Notes: generated by a model from the letters alone, not told the origin. A DNA stretch of 23,005 bases from CAZTPH01 sp031552655 (GCA_031552655.1 JAVBML010000030.1:1-23005), one strand, 5' to 3'. Shown: positions 14,932-22,796, counted from the stretch's first letter. Program-made: numbers and translations.

Positions 14932-16023
14932 ATGGGATTTAAATGTGGCATAGTGGGACTACCTAACGTTGGTAAGTCTACGGTTTTTAATGCTCTAACT
15001 AGGGCTCAGGTTGCCGCTGCTAACTATCCCTTTTGTACCATTGATCCCAATGTGGGAATGGTCCCCGTTGTTGATAAACGGTTGCATAAAATAGCAGATT
15101 TGGTTAAGCCCAAGCGAGTTCTACCTGCTGTGGTAGAGTTCGTAGATATTGCAGGATTGGTAAAGGGGGCCGCTAAGGGTGAGGGATTGGGAAATAAATT
15201 TTTAGCTAATATTAGGGAAACCCAAGCCATAGCTCACGTTGTTAGATGCTTTGAAGATAGTGACATTGTTCACGTGGCCGGTAAGGTCAATCCTGAAGCG
15301 GACGTTGAAACTATTAATACGGAGCTTATTTTGGCGGATATCGATACCATTGATCGTGTTCTCAGTCGACTTAGTAAGGTAGCGAAAGTTGGTAATCGAG
15401 AGGTACTAGCGGAGATAGCGGCATTGGAGCAGGTACGCCGTGCGTTGGACCAGGGAGTTGCCATTAGGCTAATGGATAATCTAGGAGAATGGAAAAAGTA
15501 TATTAACCCTCTTGCGCTCTTGACTGCTAAACCCATACTTTATATAGCCAATGTGGATGAAAAGCATTTTTATGATAATCCCTATCTGCATCGGTTAAGG
15601 GAGTTGGCATTGAAAGAAAAGGCGAGGGTGGTTACTATTTGTGCCACCATAGAATCGGAACTAGCGTCGCTAAGCGATGAAGATCGTGAAATTTTTTTAG
15701 CCGATCTTGGTTTAGCAGAACCAGGATTGGATCGCGTCGTTAGAGCGGGCTACGATATTTTAGGATTGCAAACCTATTTTACAGCGGGAGTTCAGGAGGT
15801 TAGAGCTTGGACCATTGTGCGAGGAGCAAAAGCTCCCGAAGCGGCAGGGGTTATTCACAGTGACTTTGCCCGGGGCTTTATTTGTGCCGAAGTAATTTCC
15901 TACGATGACTATGTGGGCCACGGCGGTGAGCAGGGCGCTAAGGAACATGGTAAACTGCGTATGGAAGGTAAAGAATACATCATGCGCGATGGAGATATAG
16001 TACATTTTAGATTTAATGTTTAG
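14932..16023 (+). CDS. ychF: Ribosome-binding ATPase YchF
   Basis: YchF (human OLA1 orthologue) is an Obg-related P-loop protein that binds ATP and associates with the ribosome. The 363-residue protein has the expected length. The N-terminal G domain carries the P-loop GLPNVGKST at residues 8-16, and VDIAGLVKGAAKGEGLGN forms the switch II region. An alpha-helical insertion is followed by the NVDE-type base site (YIANVDEKH) and a C-terminal TGS domain (LQTYFTAGVQEVRAWTI to HFRFNV). AAGG upstream of ATG supports the start. It lies directly after parE on the same strand and ends with TAG. Confidence 0.97.
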   Translation: MGFKCGIVGLPNVGKSTVFNALTRAQVAAANYPFCTIDPNVGMVPVVDKRLHKIADLVKPKRVLPAVVEFVDIAGLVKGAAKGEGLGNKFLANIRETQAIAHVVRCFEDSDIVHVAGKVNPEADVETINTELILADIDTIDRVLSRLSKVAKVGNREVLAEIAALEQVRRALDQGVAIRLMDNLGEWKKYINPLALLTAKPILYIANVDEKHFYDNPYLHRLRELALKEKARVVTICATIESELASLSDEDREIFLADLGLAEPGLDRVVRAGYDILGLQTYFTAGVQEVRAWTIVRGAKAPEAAGVIHSDFARGFICAEVISYDDYVGHGGEQGAKEHGKLRMEGKEYIMRDGDIVHFRFNV

Positions 16024-16174
16024 GAAAGTTGCAATGGCTTTTTTGGATATGCCGAAGTTGCATGGCGCGATGGTATTAGTAGGGGAGGATAATTGCCAGT
16101 AGATTTTTATTGTTCTTTTGTTACAATGGCCTAGTTATTTTTAATTCCGTGAATACACAGAGAGGTATATACTC

Positions 16175-17626
16175 ATGCTTTTTTTTAAAAGTTTGTCTAG
16201 GCTGTTTGCTCCACCAAAAGCTATACCCCAGTTACCAAGTGGACAAATTGATGGAGCCTATCGTAGATACAGATGGATGATTTTTACGGGAATATTTTTA
16301 GGGTATGGAGCCTCCTATTTAGTTCGCAGTGCTCTTTTTTCCCTTGCCATGCCTCACTTGGTTGATACCTATAATTTTGATACGGGACAATTGGGAGTGG
16401 TTTTAACTGCATTTTCCATGGCCTATGGGTTCAGTAAATTTTTAATGGGTAATGTTTCCGATCGAAGTAATCCAAAATATTTTCTCGCAACGGGGTTAAT
16501 TGTTCCCGCTTTAGCTTGCATCGTTTTTGGTTTGTGTGGTCCCGTTTACGATAGTAATATTACCATCTATGGAGTTAGCCTCAGCATTGTTATTATGTTT
16601 ATTTTAATGTTTGTTAATGGCTGGGGTAATGGTATGTGTTATCCTCCCTGTGTTAGAGTATTGGCTCATTGGTATTCCGTAAAGGAGCGAGGCTTGGTAA
16701 TGTCTGCTTGGAATATTTCACATAACCTGGGTGGGTGCTTGGTTGCTCCTTTGGCACTGCTGGCTGTAAATGTTTTTGGCTCTCTCTTTGGGCAGTGGCA
16801 GAGCATATTTTATATCCCCGCTAGCGTGGTGATGCTTTGCACCATTTTGGTTTTATTAACGGTAAAGGATACGCCGCAATCTGTTGGTTTACCTTCAATC
16901 GAAGACTATCACAGTAAAAATTATTTACGCGAAGATAGAAAAAAGGATGTAACAAAGGAAATCGTGGAAGAGGAGGAACTATCGGCGAAGGAGATATTTT
17001 TTAAACATATATTTAACAATCGAGCCATTTGGTATCTCTCCTTTGCTAATATATTTGTGTACTTTGTTCGCTTTGGTGTTGCCAGCTGGATTCCTCTCTA
17101 TTTAAACAAGGTTAAGGGATTTAATTTTAAGGGTCAGGTTATTGCCATGTTGCTATTCGAATTGGCTGGTATTCCTGCCATGATGCTCTGTGGCTACATC
17201 AGCGATAAATTTTTTCGTAACAGAAGGACTCCCGTAATTATTATTTCCACTGCTCTGGCGATTTTTGCTATTTTACTTTACTGGCTTAATCCTCCAGGAC
17301 ACTATATTGTAGATAACATAGCGTTGATTGCCATAGGGTTTCTCATCTATGGGCCCGTAGTGCTTATTGGCATGCAGGCTGTGGATGTGGTCTATAAAAA
17401 AGCTGTGGGAACTGCTACGGGATTGACCGGTTTTTTTGGTTACATGGGAGGCACAGTATGTGCCAGTATACTCATGGGGTACGTAGTTAAGTATTGGGGA
17501 TGGGATGCAGGATTTGTCATGCTATTGGCGGCCTGCGTTCTAGCCATTATATTTTTAATCCCCATTTGGAATGTTGGTGGTGAAGATTATAAGATACTCG
17601 CACCTGAAAAACATTCTAACCATTAG
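16175..17626 (+). CDS. glpT: Glycerol-3-phosphate:phosphate antiporter, GlpT family (MFS)
   Basis: This is a major-facilitator protein of the organophosphate:phosphate antiporter group, which exchanges internal phosphate for external sugar phosphates in the inner membrane. The 483-residue product has 12 predicted membrane helices with a charged central loop (about 240-275). The signature AYGFSKFLMGNVSDRSNPKYF matches GlpT closely. The two substrate-binding arginines known from E. coli GlpT (R45, R269) correspond to R51 in SYLVR and R299 in YFVRFGVASW. GlpT is likelier than UhpT or PgtP, but substrate cannot be fixed by eye. In an intracellular bacterium it would import host glycerol-3-phosphate for phospholipid synthesis. 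AGAGAGGT precedes the ATG, and it has 151 bp upstream in which no strong promoter is evident. Confidence 0.88.
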   Translation: MLFFKSLSRLFAPPKAIPQLPSGQIDGAYRRYRWMIFTGIFLGYGASYLVRSALFSLAMPHLVDTYNFDTGQLGVVLTAFSMAYGFSKFLMGNVSDRSNPKYFLATGLIVPALACIVFGLCGPVYDSNITIYGVSLSIVIMFILMFVNGWGNGMCYPPCVRVLAHWYSVKERGLVMSAWNISHNLGGCLVAPLALLAVNVFGSLFGQWQSIFYIPASVVMLCTILVLLTVKDTPQSVGLPSIEDYHSKNYLREDRKKDVTKEIVEEEELSAKEIFFKHIFNNRAIWYLSFANIFVYFVRFGVASWIPLYLNKVKGFNFKGQVIAMLLFELAGIPAMMLCGYISDKFFRNRRTPVIIISTALAIFAILLYWLNPPGHYIVDNIALIAIGFLIYGPVVLIGMQAVDVVYKKAVGTATGLTGFFGYMGGTVCASILMGYVVKYWGWDAGFVMLLAACVLAIIFLIPIWNVGGEDYKILAPEKHSNH

Positions 17627-17641
17627 TAGGTAAATTTTGCC

Positions 17642-17681
17642 AAATCTCTCCATGTAATGCTATTTGCATGGGGAGATTTTT
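17642..17681. terminator. Bidirectional intrinsic terminator between glpT and epmA
   Basis: A 13-bp stem with one G-T pair is formed by 17642-17654 and 17667-17679 around a 12-base loop. It has a T tract on the plus strand (17677-17681) and A residues at the opposite end giving a short T tract on the minus strand. It lies between the convergent glpT and epmA genes. The epmA stop codon (17680-17682) overlaps its edge, so epmA transcription would run into the stem immediately after translation ends. Confidence 0.8.
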
Positions 17682-18603
17682 ATCTGAAAGGCATAATTTC
17701 ATCTAGGGATTTAGCATTAGCAATCAGTAAAATTAATCTATCTATGCCCATAGCTACGCCGGAACAATTTGGAAGTTTTGCTACCGTAGATATAAATTGG
17801 TCACTTATGTTTACTGGCGGTAATTTAAGATTTTTTCTTTTGACTAAATCTTGAGTAAATCTTTTACTGTGTTCTTTGGCATCATTGAGTTCGTGAAAAC
17901 CATTGGCCAATTCAATACCACGATAGTACAATTCAAATCTTGAGGCTAGAGGATATTTATTTTGGTGTATCCTGGCTAGCATTGCTTGGTTAACTGGAAA
18001 ATCGTAAACAAAAATTGGCATATCCCATGGAAGCTGTGGTTCCACCAGATGAGTAAATAGTAACTGCATCCAACTATCTTCATCATTTTCTAGTTCTTGT
18101 ATGGTAATATTGTTTTTTTTGGCAGTGAATTTTATTTCTTTCAGGGAGGTTTCATGGGGATTAATGCCCATGAATTTTTCACATACTTCTTGGTAGGTGT
18201 ATCTAGCGGCTATCTCTGATTTTAGTAGTGGTTTGATTAATTCCTCCACTTCATCCATTAGTTTATGGTGATCAAAATTGATGCGGTACCACTCTAAGAT
18301 AGTAAATTCAGGATTATGTATTCTACCGCGCTCATTTTTGCGAAATGCTTTACATAGCTGATAGATATCTCCGCTTCCCCGAGCTAGAAGGTATTTCATA
18401 GCTATTTCGGGAGAAGTTTGTAGATATAAATTATCACAGCTAAAGTTGTCGAGATAAGGAGAAGGATTCGCTTCGGATAATAACAATGGGGTTTCAACTT
18501 CCAATACTTTTCTTTGGAGGAAAAAAAACCTTATGTAGTTATAAATTTGTGCTCGTAGTTCTAAAGAATTACTAAAACTATTTGCCACGGGAGATATATT
18601 CAC
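17680..18603 (-). CDS. epmA: EF-P--lysine ligase EpmA (GenX/PoxA)
   Basis: EpmA is a lysyl-tRNA synthetase paralogue without an anticodon domain; it attaches (beta-)lysine to the conserved lysine of EF-P. The 307-residue protein has the class II core only: EVETPLL (motif 1 region), FRKNERGRIHNPEFTILEWYR (motif 2), YYRGIELANGFHEL, and GVAMGIDRLILL (motif 3). No N-terminal OB domain is present, which separates it from LysRS. The start is GTG at 18603 and overlaps the 3' end of efp by 26 bp in another frame. No Shine-Dalgarno is visible, so translational coupling to efp is likely; an internal GTG at codon 6 is an alternative. The beta-lysine-forming EpmB is not in this window. Confidence 0.93.
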   Translation of the reverse strand: MNISPVANSFSNSLELRAQIYNYIRFFFLQRKVLEVETPLLLSEANPSPYLDNFSCDNLYLQTSPEIAMKYLLARGSGDIYQLCKAFRKNERGRIHNPEFTILEWYRINFDHHKLMDEVEELIKPLLKSEIAARYTYQEVCEKFMGINPHETSLKEIKFTAKKNNITIQELENDEDSWMQLLFTHLVEPQLPWDMPIFVYDFPVNQAMLARIHQNKYPLASRFELYYRGIELANGFHELNDAKEHSKRFTQDLVKRKNLKLPPVNISDQFISTVAKLPNCSGVAMGIDRLILLIANAKSLDEIMPFR

Positions 18604-19144
18604 CAGTTCTGGTATCTATTTTTAGTAACTCTCCCACGTTAATAAAAAGGGGAACTTTTACCACGGCACCGGTTTCCATGGTAGCTGGCTTGCTACCACC
18701 CGTGGCTGTGTCTCCTCGGAGGCCGGGGTCGGTATCCGTAACCTTTAGGAGCACAAAAATTGGTGGAGTTACCGCAAGGACACTATTGTTCCACAGTGTT
18801 ACCATGCAGAGATCCTGTTCCTTTAGCCATTTTGTGTTATCACCAATGATCTCTCTTTCGATGGCGTATTGTTCGTAGGTAGTGGGGGACATGAAATGCC
18901 AATGTTCGCCGTCGTTGTAGAGATATTGAAGTTCTACATCTAGGGCGTCCGCCGCTTCCAGAGTATCTCCCGATTTAAATGTTTTTTCTAGAACGCGACC
19001 AGTTTTTAAATTTCTTAATTTTACTCGGTTAAATGCCTGCCCTTTACCAGGTTTGACATATTCATTCTCTAAAATGCTGCAGGGATCGCCATCTAGGATG
19101 ACCTTTACTCCATTTTTGAAATCATTTGTAGCTATCGTTGACAT
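18578..19144 (-). CDS. efp: Elongation factor P
   Basis: EF-P binds ribosomes stalled at polyproline stretches and restores peptide bond formation. I chose the ATG at 19144 (188 residues) over the upstream in-frame ATG at 19171. It gives exactly the E. coli length, and the protein then aligns from its first residues (MSTIATNDFKNGVK). The modified lysine is K34 in the loop VKPGKGQAF. The three beta-barrel domains follow, with EKTFKSGDTLEAAD, YLYNDGEHWHFM, the C-terminal TDTDPGLRGDTATGG signature, and the end GEYISRGK. The adjoining epmA gene supplies the ligase that modifies K34. A possible promoter on the minus strand upstream (TTTACT, 17 bases, TAATAT) is weak. Confidence 0.97.
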   Translation of the reverse strand: MSTIATNDFKNGVKVILDGDPCSILENEYVKPGKGQAFNRVKLRNLKTGRVLEKTFKSGDTLEAADALDVELQYLYNDGEHWHFMSPTTYEQYAIEREIIGDNTKWLKEQDLCMVTLWNNSVLAVTPPIFVLLKVTDTDPGLRGDTATGGSKPATMETGAVVKVPLFINVGELLKIDTRTGEYISRGK

Positions 19145-19292
19145 AATATAAGCGCTATTTAGTTTATCCATAACATATTAAAATATCTGACGGTAAAAGT
19201 AAACGATGTTATGTATAAAGTAAATTTATTTTTAGCTAGTTGAGAAAAATAGCTTATTCATTTAAGCTACCTTTGAAAGATTGTAGTTGGTT

Positions 19293-19336
19293 TTGTAGTT
19301 TCTAAAAAAAATAGACAATAATTTTCTGCTAAGGAG
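19293..19336 (+). promoter_or_regulatory. Candidate promoter and Shine-Dalgarno of the effector gene
   Basis: TTGTAG (19293-19298), an 18-base spacer and AATAAT (19317-19322) precede the ATG at 19344. AAGGAG at 19331-19336 lies 7 bases before that ATG, one of the strongest Shine-Dalgarno sequences in the window, and fixes the start of the gene. The promoter hexamers are moderate matches only. Confidence 0.45.
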
Positions 19337-19343
19337 AAAGTAT

Positions 19344-20657
19344 ATGTTTCATTCTAAGAAGATATTATATTCGTCAATGTTGATTTTATTGCCTCTATTG
19401 TTGCCAATAAAACTATTTGCCTTGGATGAAAATAATGATGATAAAAATGTTCAGAATCATCAAGAACAATCTTCCAGTGGTACCGGCCCTAGTGAAGAAA
19501 GAAACGACCTGCAAGGAAATATCAGTTGGCAAAATATTAGAGCATGGCTAGCGAATTTACTTTCAACTAACAACAACAGAAATTTACCTCTTCCTATCCT
19601 ATCAGGTAATCCAAGCGAAGGATTATCTAGTAAGTTACTATTGGGAATCAAATTTGGTCTAAGTAATTATTTAATGGATAGTTATTTTACAATAGGAAAT
19701 GCGCCATCTCATAAACTAAAGTTTGATCATTTATATAATTCTTATAAAGACAGTAAGTATTTTCATAGTAGTGATTATTTAAGTAAAGAAGTTTGGGGGA
19801 AAGGCTATCAGCTAACAGACTGTGACATTGAAAAGGGTTTTCTACCCTATTCAGGTACAGAATATGATAAGTATCCACATTCTTTTAGCAATCAGGATAA
19901 TGTGATTACTGTAGGAATGATGAGAGTGGGCTCACCACCACTAGATGGCAAAATTATAAATTTATTAGAGAAAATAGAGTTAGGAAAAGATGAAAAAATA
20001 TTGGAAATGTTATTATATAGTGATTATCTCGAAAAAATAGCTAGCAGCTTAGAGATCTTAGAAAGAGGGACAGTTTTAACGCGTGATAATCGTGATAACG
20101 TATGTATAATTCATATTATAATTAAAGCTGGTGAATTTTCTGAAGAACTAGCAGAAATATTAGTAGAGTTAAAAAATAAAAATAAGTTAAATAGCTTTAG
20201 TTTGCGCCTAATTGAAGTTGCTAAAAACTCTCTAGAAAAAGCAAAGGAAATAGTATTGCGAGCAGGCATTGTGCAAGCAAATTCTACCAAGTTGCGGGAT
20301 CAAGATATATTAGCTGGAAAAAGTGCTTTATCAATTGCAGCGGAAATATCATCGAAAGTGGATCAATTATCACTTGATAATCTACCACAAGCCGAATCTA
20401 GGCCTTTGTCTGGCGATACCCATTGGTATAATGATGATGAGATTAATACATTGTTACAGCGTTATGTAGGTACTAAAGTAGGTGAGGGATTGATGCATGC
20501 GATTAGTCTGGCTCAAAGGGAAGGAGCTACAGCGGCAGAAAATCTTAGAGATAGAGAAGCGCAGCTTAGAGAGTTAGAGCATGCTTCGACCATAATATTA
20601 CCTATTAATCTTGGCACTTTTAATCCTAATGGCGAAGGATACGCTGGCAATCACTAG
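19344..20657 (+). CDS. N-terminal fragment: signal peptide, helical region, start of Ulp1-like protease
   Basis: This is the 437-residue product made if the TAG is obeyed. The signal peptide has MFHSKK, a hydrophobic run of Leu and Ile, and a likely cut after KLFA. An acidic, Asn- and Gln-rich linker follows. Residues 90-350 are not recognised. Part of it (about 245-300, DNVCIIHIIIKAGEFSEELAE and after) is helical and faintly like a degenerate ankyrin or similar repeat. The last 80 residues are the first half of a Ulp1-like domain: HWYNDDEINTLLQRYV at 360-375 matches the WLND helix, and ILPIN at 418-422 leads to the catalytic His. The fragment ends precisely at H437 and cannot be an active protease alone. 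A strong AAGGAG supports its start. Confidence 0.8.
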   Translation: MFHSKKILYSSMLILLPLLLPIKLFALDENNDDKNVQNHQEQSSSGTGPSEERNDLQGNISWQNIRAWLANLLSTNNNRNLPLPILSGNPSEGLSSKLLLGIKFGLSNYLMDSYFTIGNAPSHKLKFDHLYNSYKDSKYFHSSDYLSKEVWGKGYQLTDCDIEKGFLPYSGTEYDKYPHSFSNQDNVITVGMMRVGSPPLDGKIINLLEKIELGKDEKILEMLLYSDYLEKIASSLEILERGTVLTRDNRDNVCIIHIIIKAGEFSEELAEILVELKNKNKLNSFSLRLIEVAKNSLEKAKEIVLRAGIVQANSTKLRDQDILAGKSALSIAAEISSKVDQLSLDNLPQAESRPLSGDTHWYNDDEINTLLQRYVGTKVGEGLMHAISLAQREGATAAENLRDREAQLRELEHASTIILPINLGTFNPNGEGYAGNH

Positions 20658-20687
20658 ACAGCTCTGCATATCCATCGTCCTGGCCCC

Positions 20688-22796
20688 ATGGCAGCCAATT
20701 CTACGCCTATAATTACCTATATAGACCCATTTGGGCATCCAATCCCAGAGGCACTAGTGCAAATTTTGCATAGACAATATCCCATGGCGGAAATTATAAA
20801 CCCAGAGATAAGGTTCCAAGATGATGGCTATAATTGTGGCCCATGGATTGTGGAAATTCTAAGGCAATTGGTTGAGACAGATGGTTCTTTGCCCTCTAAG
20901 AACTTTGACATTAATGTTGCGCGGGCAAGACATCAGAGTATATTAAATGCTGCACAAACTTCAGCCGTGGGTAGCTATGATGATAGCGGAGCTGTGGGCC
21001 AATTTACTCGTGAATCAGTTAAAATAATTGAGCGGCGTATCCAGCGTCTGGCAAACACCATAGATGAAGAAGTTGCCATAGCTGATACTATTCAGAATGA
21101 AGATCTAAAAAGACTAACCAAGGAATTTTTGGCTGATTTTAGTAATAGAATTGAAGAAATGGTTAAGTTAGCGCATTTATCAGATAAAGTCAGCATAGGG
21201 AAATATAAGCAGCAATTAGTCAGATACTTTGAGGATAGTAAAAAAGTATTTGAAGATAAAAAAGAATTGTTTAGACATCGAAGTGATAAAGATTTTACAA
21301 TAGCTGATATTCTCAGAGATATAGAAGAATGCTATGCCTACCCATTCGTAGTAACCGTAGAAGAATTACGGCAAGAAGCATTGGAAGATGTATTATTGCA
21401 CCTTTTGGCCCAAATACCAGCACTGCCACCTCAGCTAGCAACTTGTTTTATTAGCTATGCTTGGGGCCATGCTGGACATGTCATGTGGGTATATAATCTC
21501 TATAAATATTTAAGTGAGGCGGGGCTAAAAGTTCACCTTGATGTGAATGATAATCAACATGGAAGTATAGCGCGTTTCACCGATTTTATTAATAAAGATG
21601 AACACATCGTAGTAATTGGTACTCCAGAATTAAGAAAGAAGTGGGAAGATAATAAAGGATCCGTGGTTAATCAAGAAATGCAAATGATTATCAATAGAGT
21701 TCTTAGTAACCCAAAGGCACTTGTTAAGGTGTTACTTGCAGGATCGTTTGCAGATGTAAGAGATGATAATGGTAATATTGTGGCGCTAGGAGCTTTTCCT
21801 TCGGGAATAGGAGGGGATATCGTGGGAACTGACTTTAGGAATCAAACCAAGTTCTATGAAAATCTCTTCATCGTTATTAAAAAACTTTATGAATCTGCCC
21901 CAGAGATTGTACGCTTCATTGAAAAAATAGAGCGAGAATTTAAACAAAAAATCCTAGAAATAGGAGAAGCGAATTCTAGAGAAATGGAAAATATTACAGC
22001 GAGATGGGCGCAGAGCCGTGCATCGGAATATTTAAAGCAAGGACAAGCTGCTTTAGATGCTAAAAAATATGAAGAAGCGTTAACTTTAGTAAATAAAATT
22101 CTAACTTCCTCAAATCAACACAAACGATGGCTGCAAAATTCTAGTAATCATGCTGACGCTCTTTATCTTAGAGTAAAAGCTTTATTTGCGCTTGAAAAAT
22201 ATCCAGAAGCTTTAGTGGACATTAGCGAGATTCTTATTAATAATCCAGAAAGATATGAACAGTGGTTGCAAGTTTCTAATAGGCGAATGACTACAGCAGC
22301 ATTACGTAGTATGATTTTAGATATACTTGCTATTGGTGCCGGCGAAGCTAAAGTACCTTTCTATACAAATACACTACTATATACTCATTTGATGAAAGAT
22401 GGGACAGAAGTTTCCTTACAAGAATTCCTCTTAAGATATATAGACGAGGCTCTTCATTCTCCGGAAATTTCCGGAGATCCATATAAACGTGCAGAGCTTT
22501 ATTCAAGACAGGCACAGATACTTCTTGGTTTAAACAGAATTCAAGAAGCATCAAATAGCTATAGCAAAATTCTTGATTATCCGGAAATATATGCTGATTG
22601 GCTAAGTGAAGGTACTAATACGCCTAAACTATTATTTGAACGTGGCATAGTTTTAGGTGCCTTAGGTATACATCAAAAAGCATTGGCTGATATAGATGAA
22701 CTCTTTTTAAATCGAGATAAATATAGAGAATGGTTAACAGATAAATTAATGTTAACTAGTATAGTGGACCCTGTTGTCAAGCCCAAGAATTGTTAA
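20688..22796 (+). CDS. C-terminal fragment: catalytic Cys half of protease, SEFIR/TIR-like domain, TPRs
   Basis: This is the 702-codon frame after the TAG. The first ATG lies inside the protease domain and has no Shine-Dalgarno, so independent translation is doubtful. Residues in this frame: D13 (YIDPFG), Q44 and C50 (QDDGYNCGPWIVEIL) belong to the split Ulp1-like protease. Residues about 95-240 are helical and charged. The SEFIR/TIR-like domain starts at CFISYAW (253-259), continues through LKVHLDVND and HIVVIGTPELRKKW, has E330 (VVNQEMQM) where TIR NADases place their catalytic Glu, and ends near the GTDFRNQTKFY block. Four TPR-like repeats occupy about 445-690, each ending in xxWL (near 480, 526, 636 and 681). 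Host-targeted proteolysis and signalling interference are plausible roles. Confidence 0.75.
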   Translation: MAANSTPIITYIDPFGHPIPEALVQILHRQYPMAEIINPEIRFQDDGYNCGPWIVEILRQLVETDGSLPSKNFDINVARARHQSILNAAQTSAVGSYDDSGAVGQFTRESVKIIERRIQRLANTIDEEVAIADTIQNEDLKRLTKEFLADFSNRIEEMVKLAHLSDKVSIGKYKQQLVRYFEDSKKVFEDKKELFRHRSDKDFTIADILRDIEECYAYPFVVTVEELRQEALEDVLLHLLAQIPALPPQLATCFISYAWGHAGHVMWVYNLYKYLSEAGLKVHLDVNDNQHGSIARFTDFINKDEHIVVIGTPELRKKWEDNKGSVVNQEMQMIINRVLSNPKALVKVLLAGSFADVRDDNGNIVALGAFPSGIGGDIVGTDFRNQTKFYENLFIVIKKLYESAPEIVRFIEKIEREFKQKILEIGEANSREMENITARWAQSRASEYLKQGQAALDAKKYEEALTLVNKILTSSNQHKRWLQNSSNHADALYLRVKALFALEKYPEALVDISEILINNPERYEQWLQVSNRRMTTAALRSMILDILAIGAGEAKVPFYTNTLLYTHLMKDGTEVSLQEFLLRYIDEALHSPEISGDPYKRAELYSRQAQILLGLNRIQEASNSYSKILDYPEIYADWLSEGTNTPKLLFERGIVLGALGIHQKALADIDELFLNRDKYREWLTDKLMLTSIVDPVVKPKNC

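Larger units (their letters stand above)
19344..22796 (+). pseudogene. Ulp1-like protease/SEFIR/TPR effector interrupted by an in-frame TAG
   Basis: Two long frames are in the same register (20688 minus 19344 is 448 codons) and only one stop, TAG at 20655-20657, separates them. Read through, they make a protein of about 1150 residues. In order it has: Sec signal peptide (1-26), unrecognised helical region, Ulp1/C48-type protease (about 355-510), helical linker, SEFIR/TIR-like domain (about 700-860) and TPRs (about 890-1140). The protease features are WYND 361-364, PIN 420-422, H437, TAG at 438 where Trp is expected, D461 (YIDP), Q492 and C498 (QDDGYNCGPW). Gln sits six residues before Cys, as in yeast Ulp1. 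Nothing after the TAG is otherwise damaged. A recent nonsense mutation, regulated readthrough, or a sequencing error would each explain this. TAG ends at least six other genes here, so it is not globally reassigned. Confidence 0.85.

Noticed and set aside
19145..19171. Longer EF-P start at 19171
   Set aside because: The ATG at 19144 gives 188 residues, aligning with E. coli EF-P from the first residue; the 9-residue extension has no counterpart.
20421..20426. HW at 360-361 as the protease's catalytic His-Trp
   Set aside because: It lies in the first helix and aligns with the WLND motif (WYND) of Ulp1; the catalytic His must follow the PIN strand, which fits H437.
20655..20657. TAG as a reassigned sense codon or pyrrolysine
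   Set aside because: TAG is the normal stop of miaB, udp, trbL, efp, the lipoprotein gene, ychF and glpT in this window, so global reassignment is excluded. Local suppression by a special tRNA stays possible and is listed as a finding.
19344..20657. Effector as a substrate of the neighbouring trb secretion system
   Set aside because: The protein has a Sec signal peptide, which VirB-type substrates normally lack, and no coupling protein is present. The link cannot be supported.
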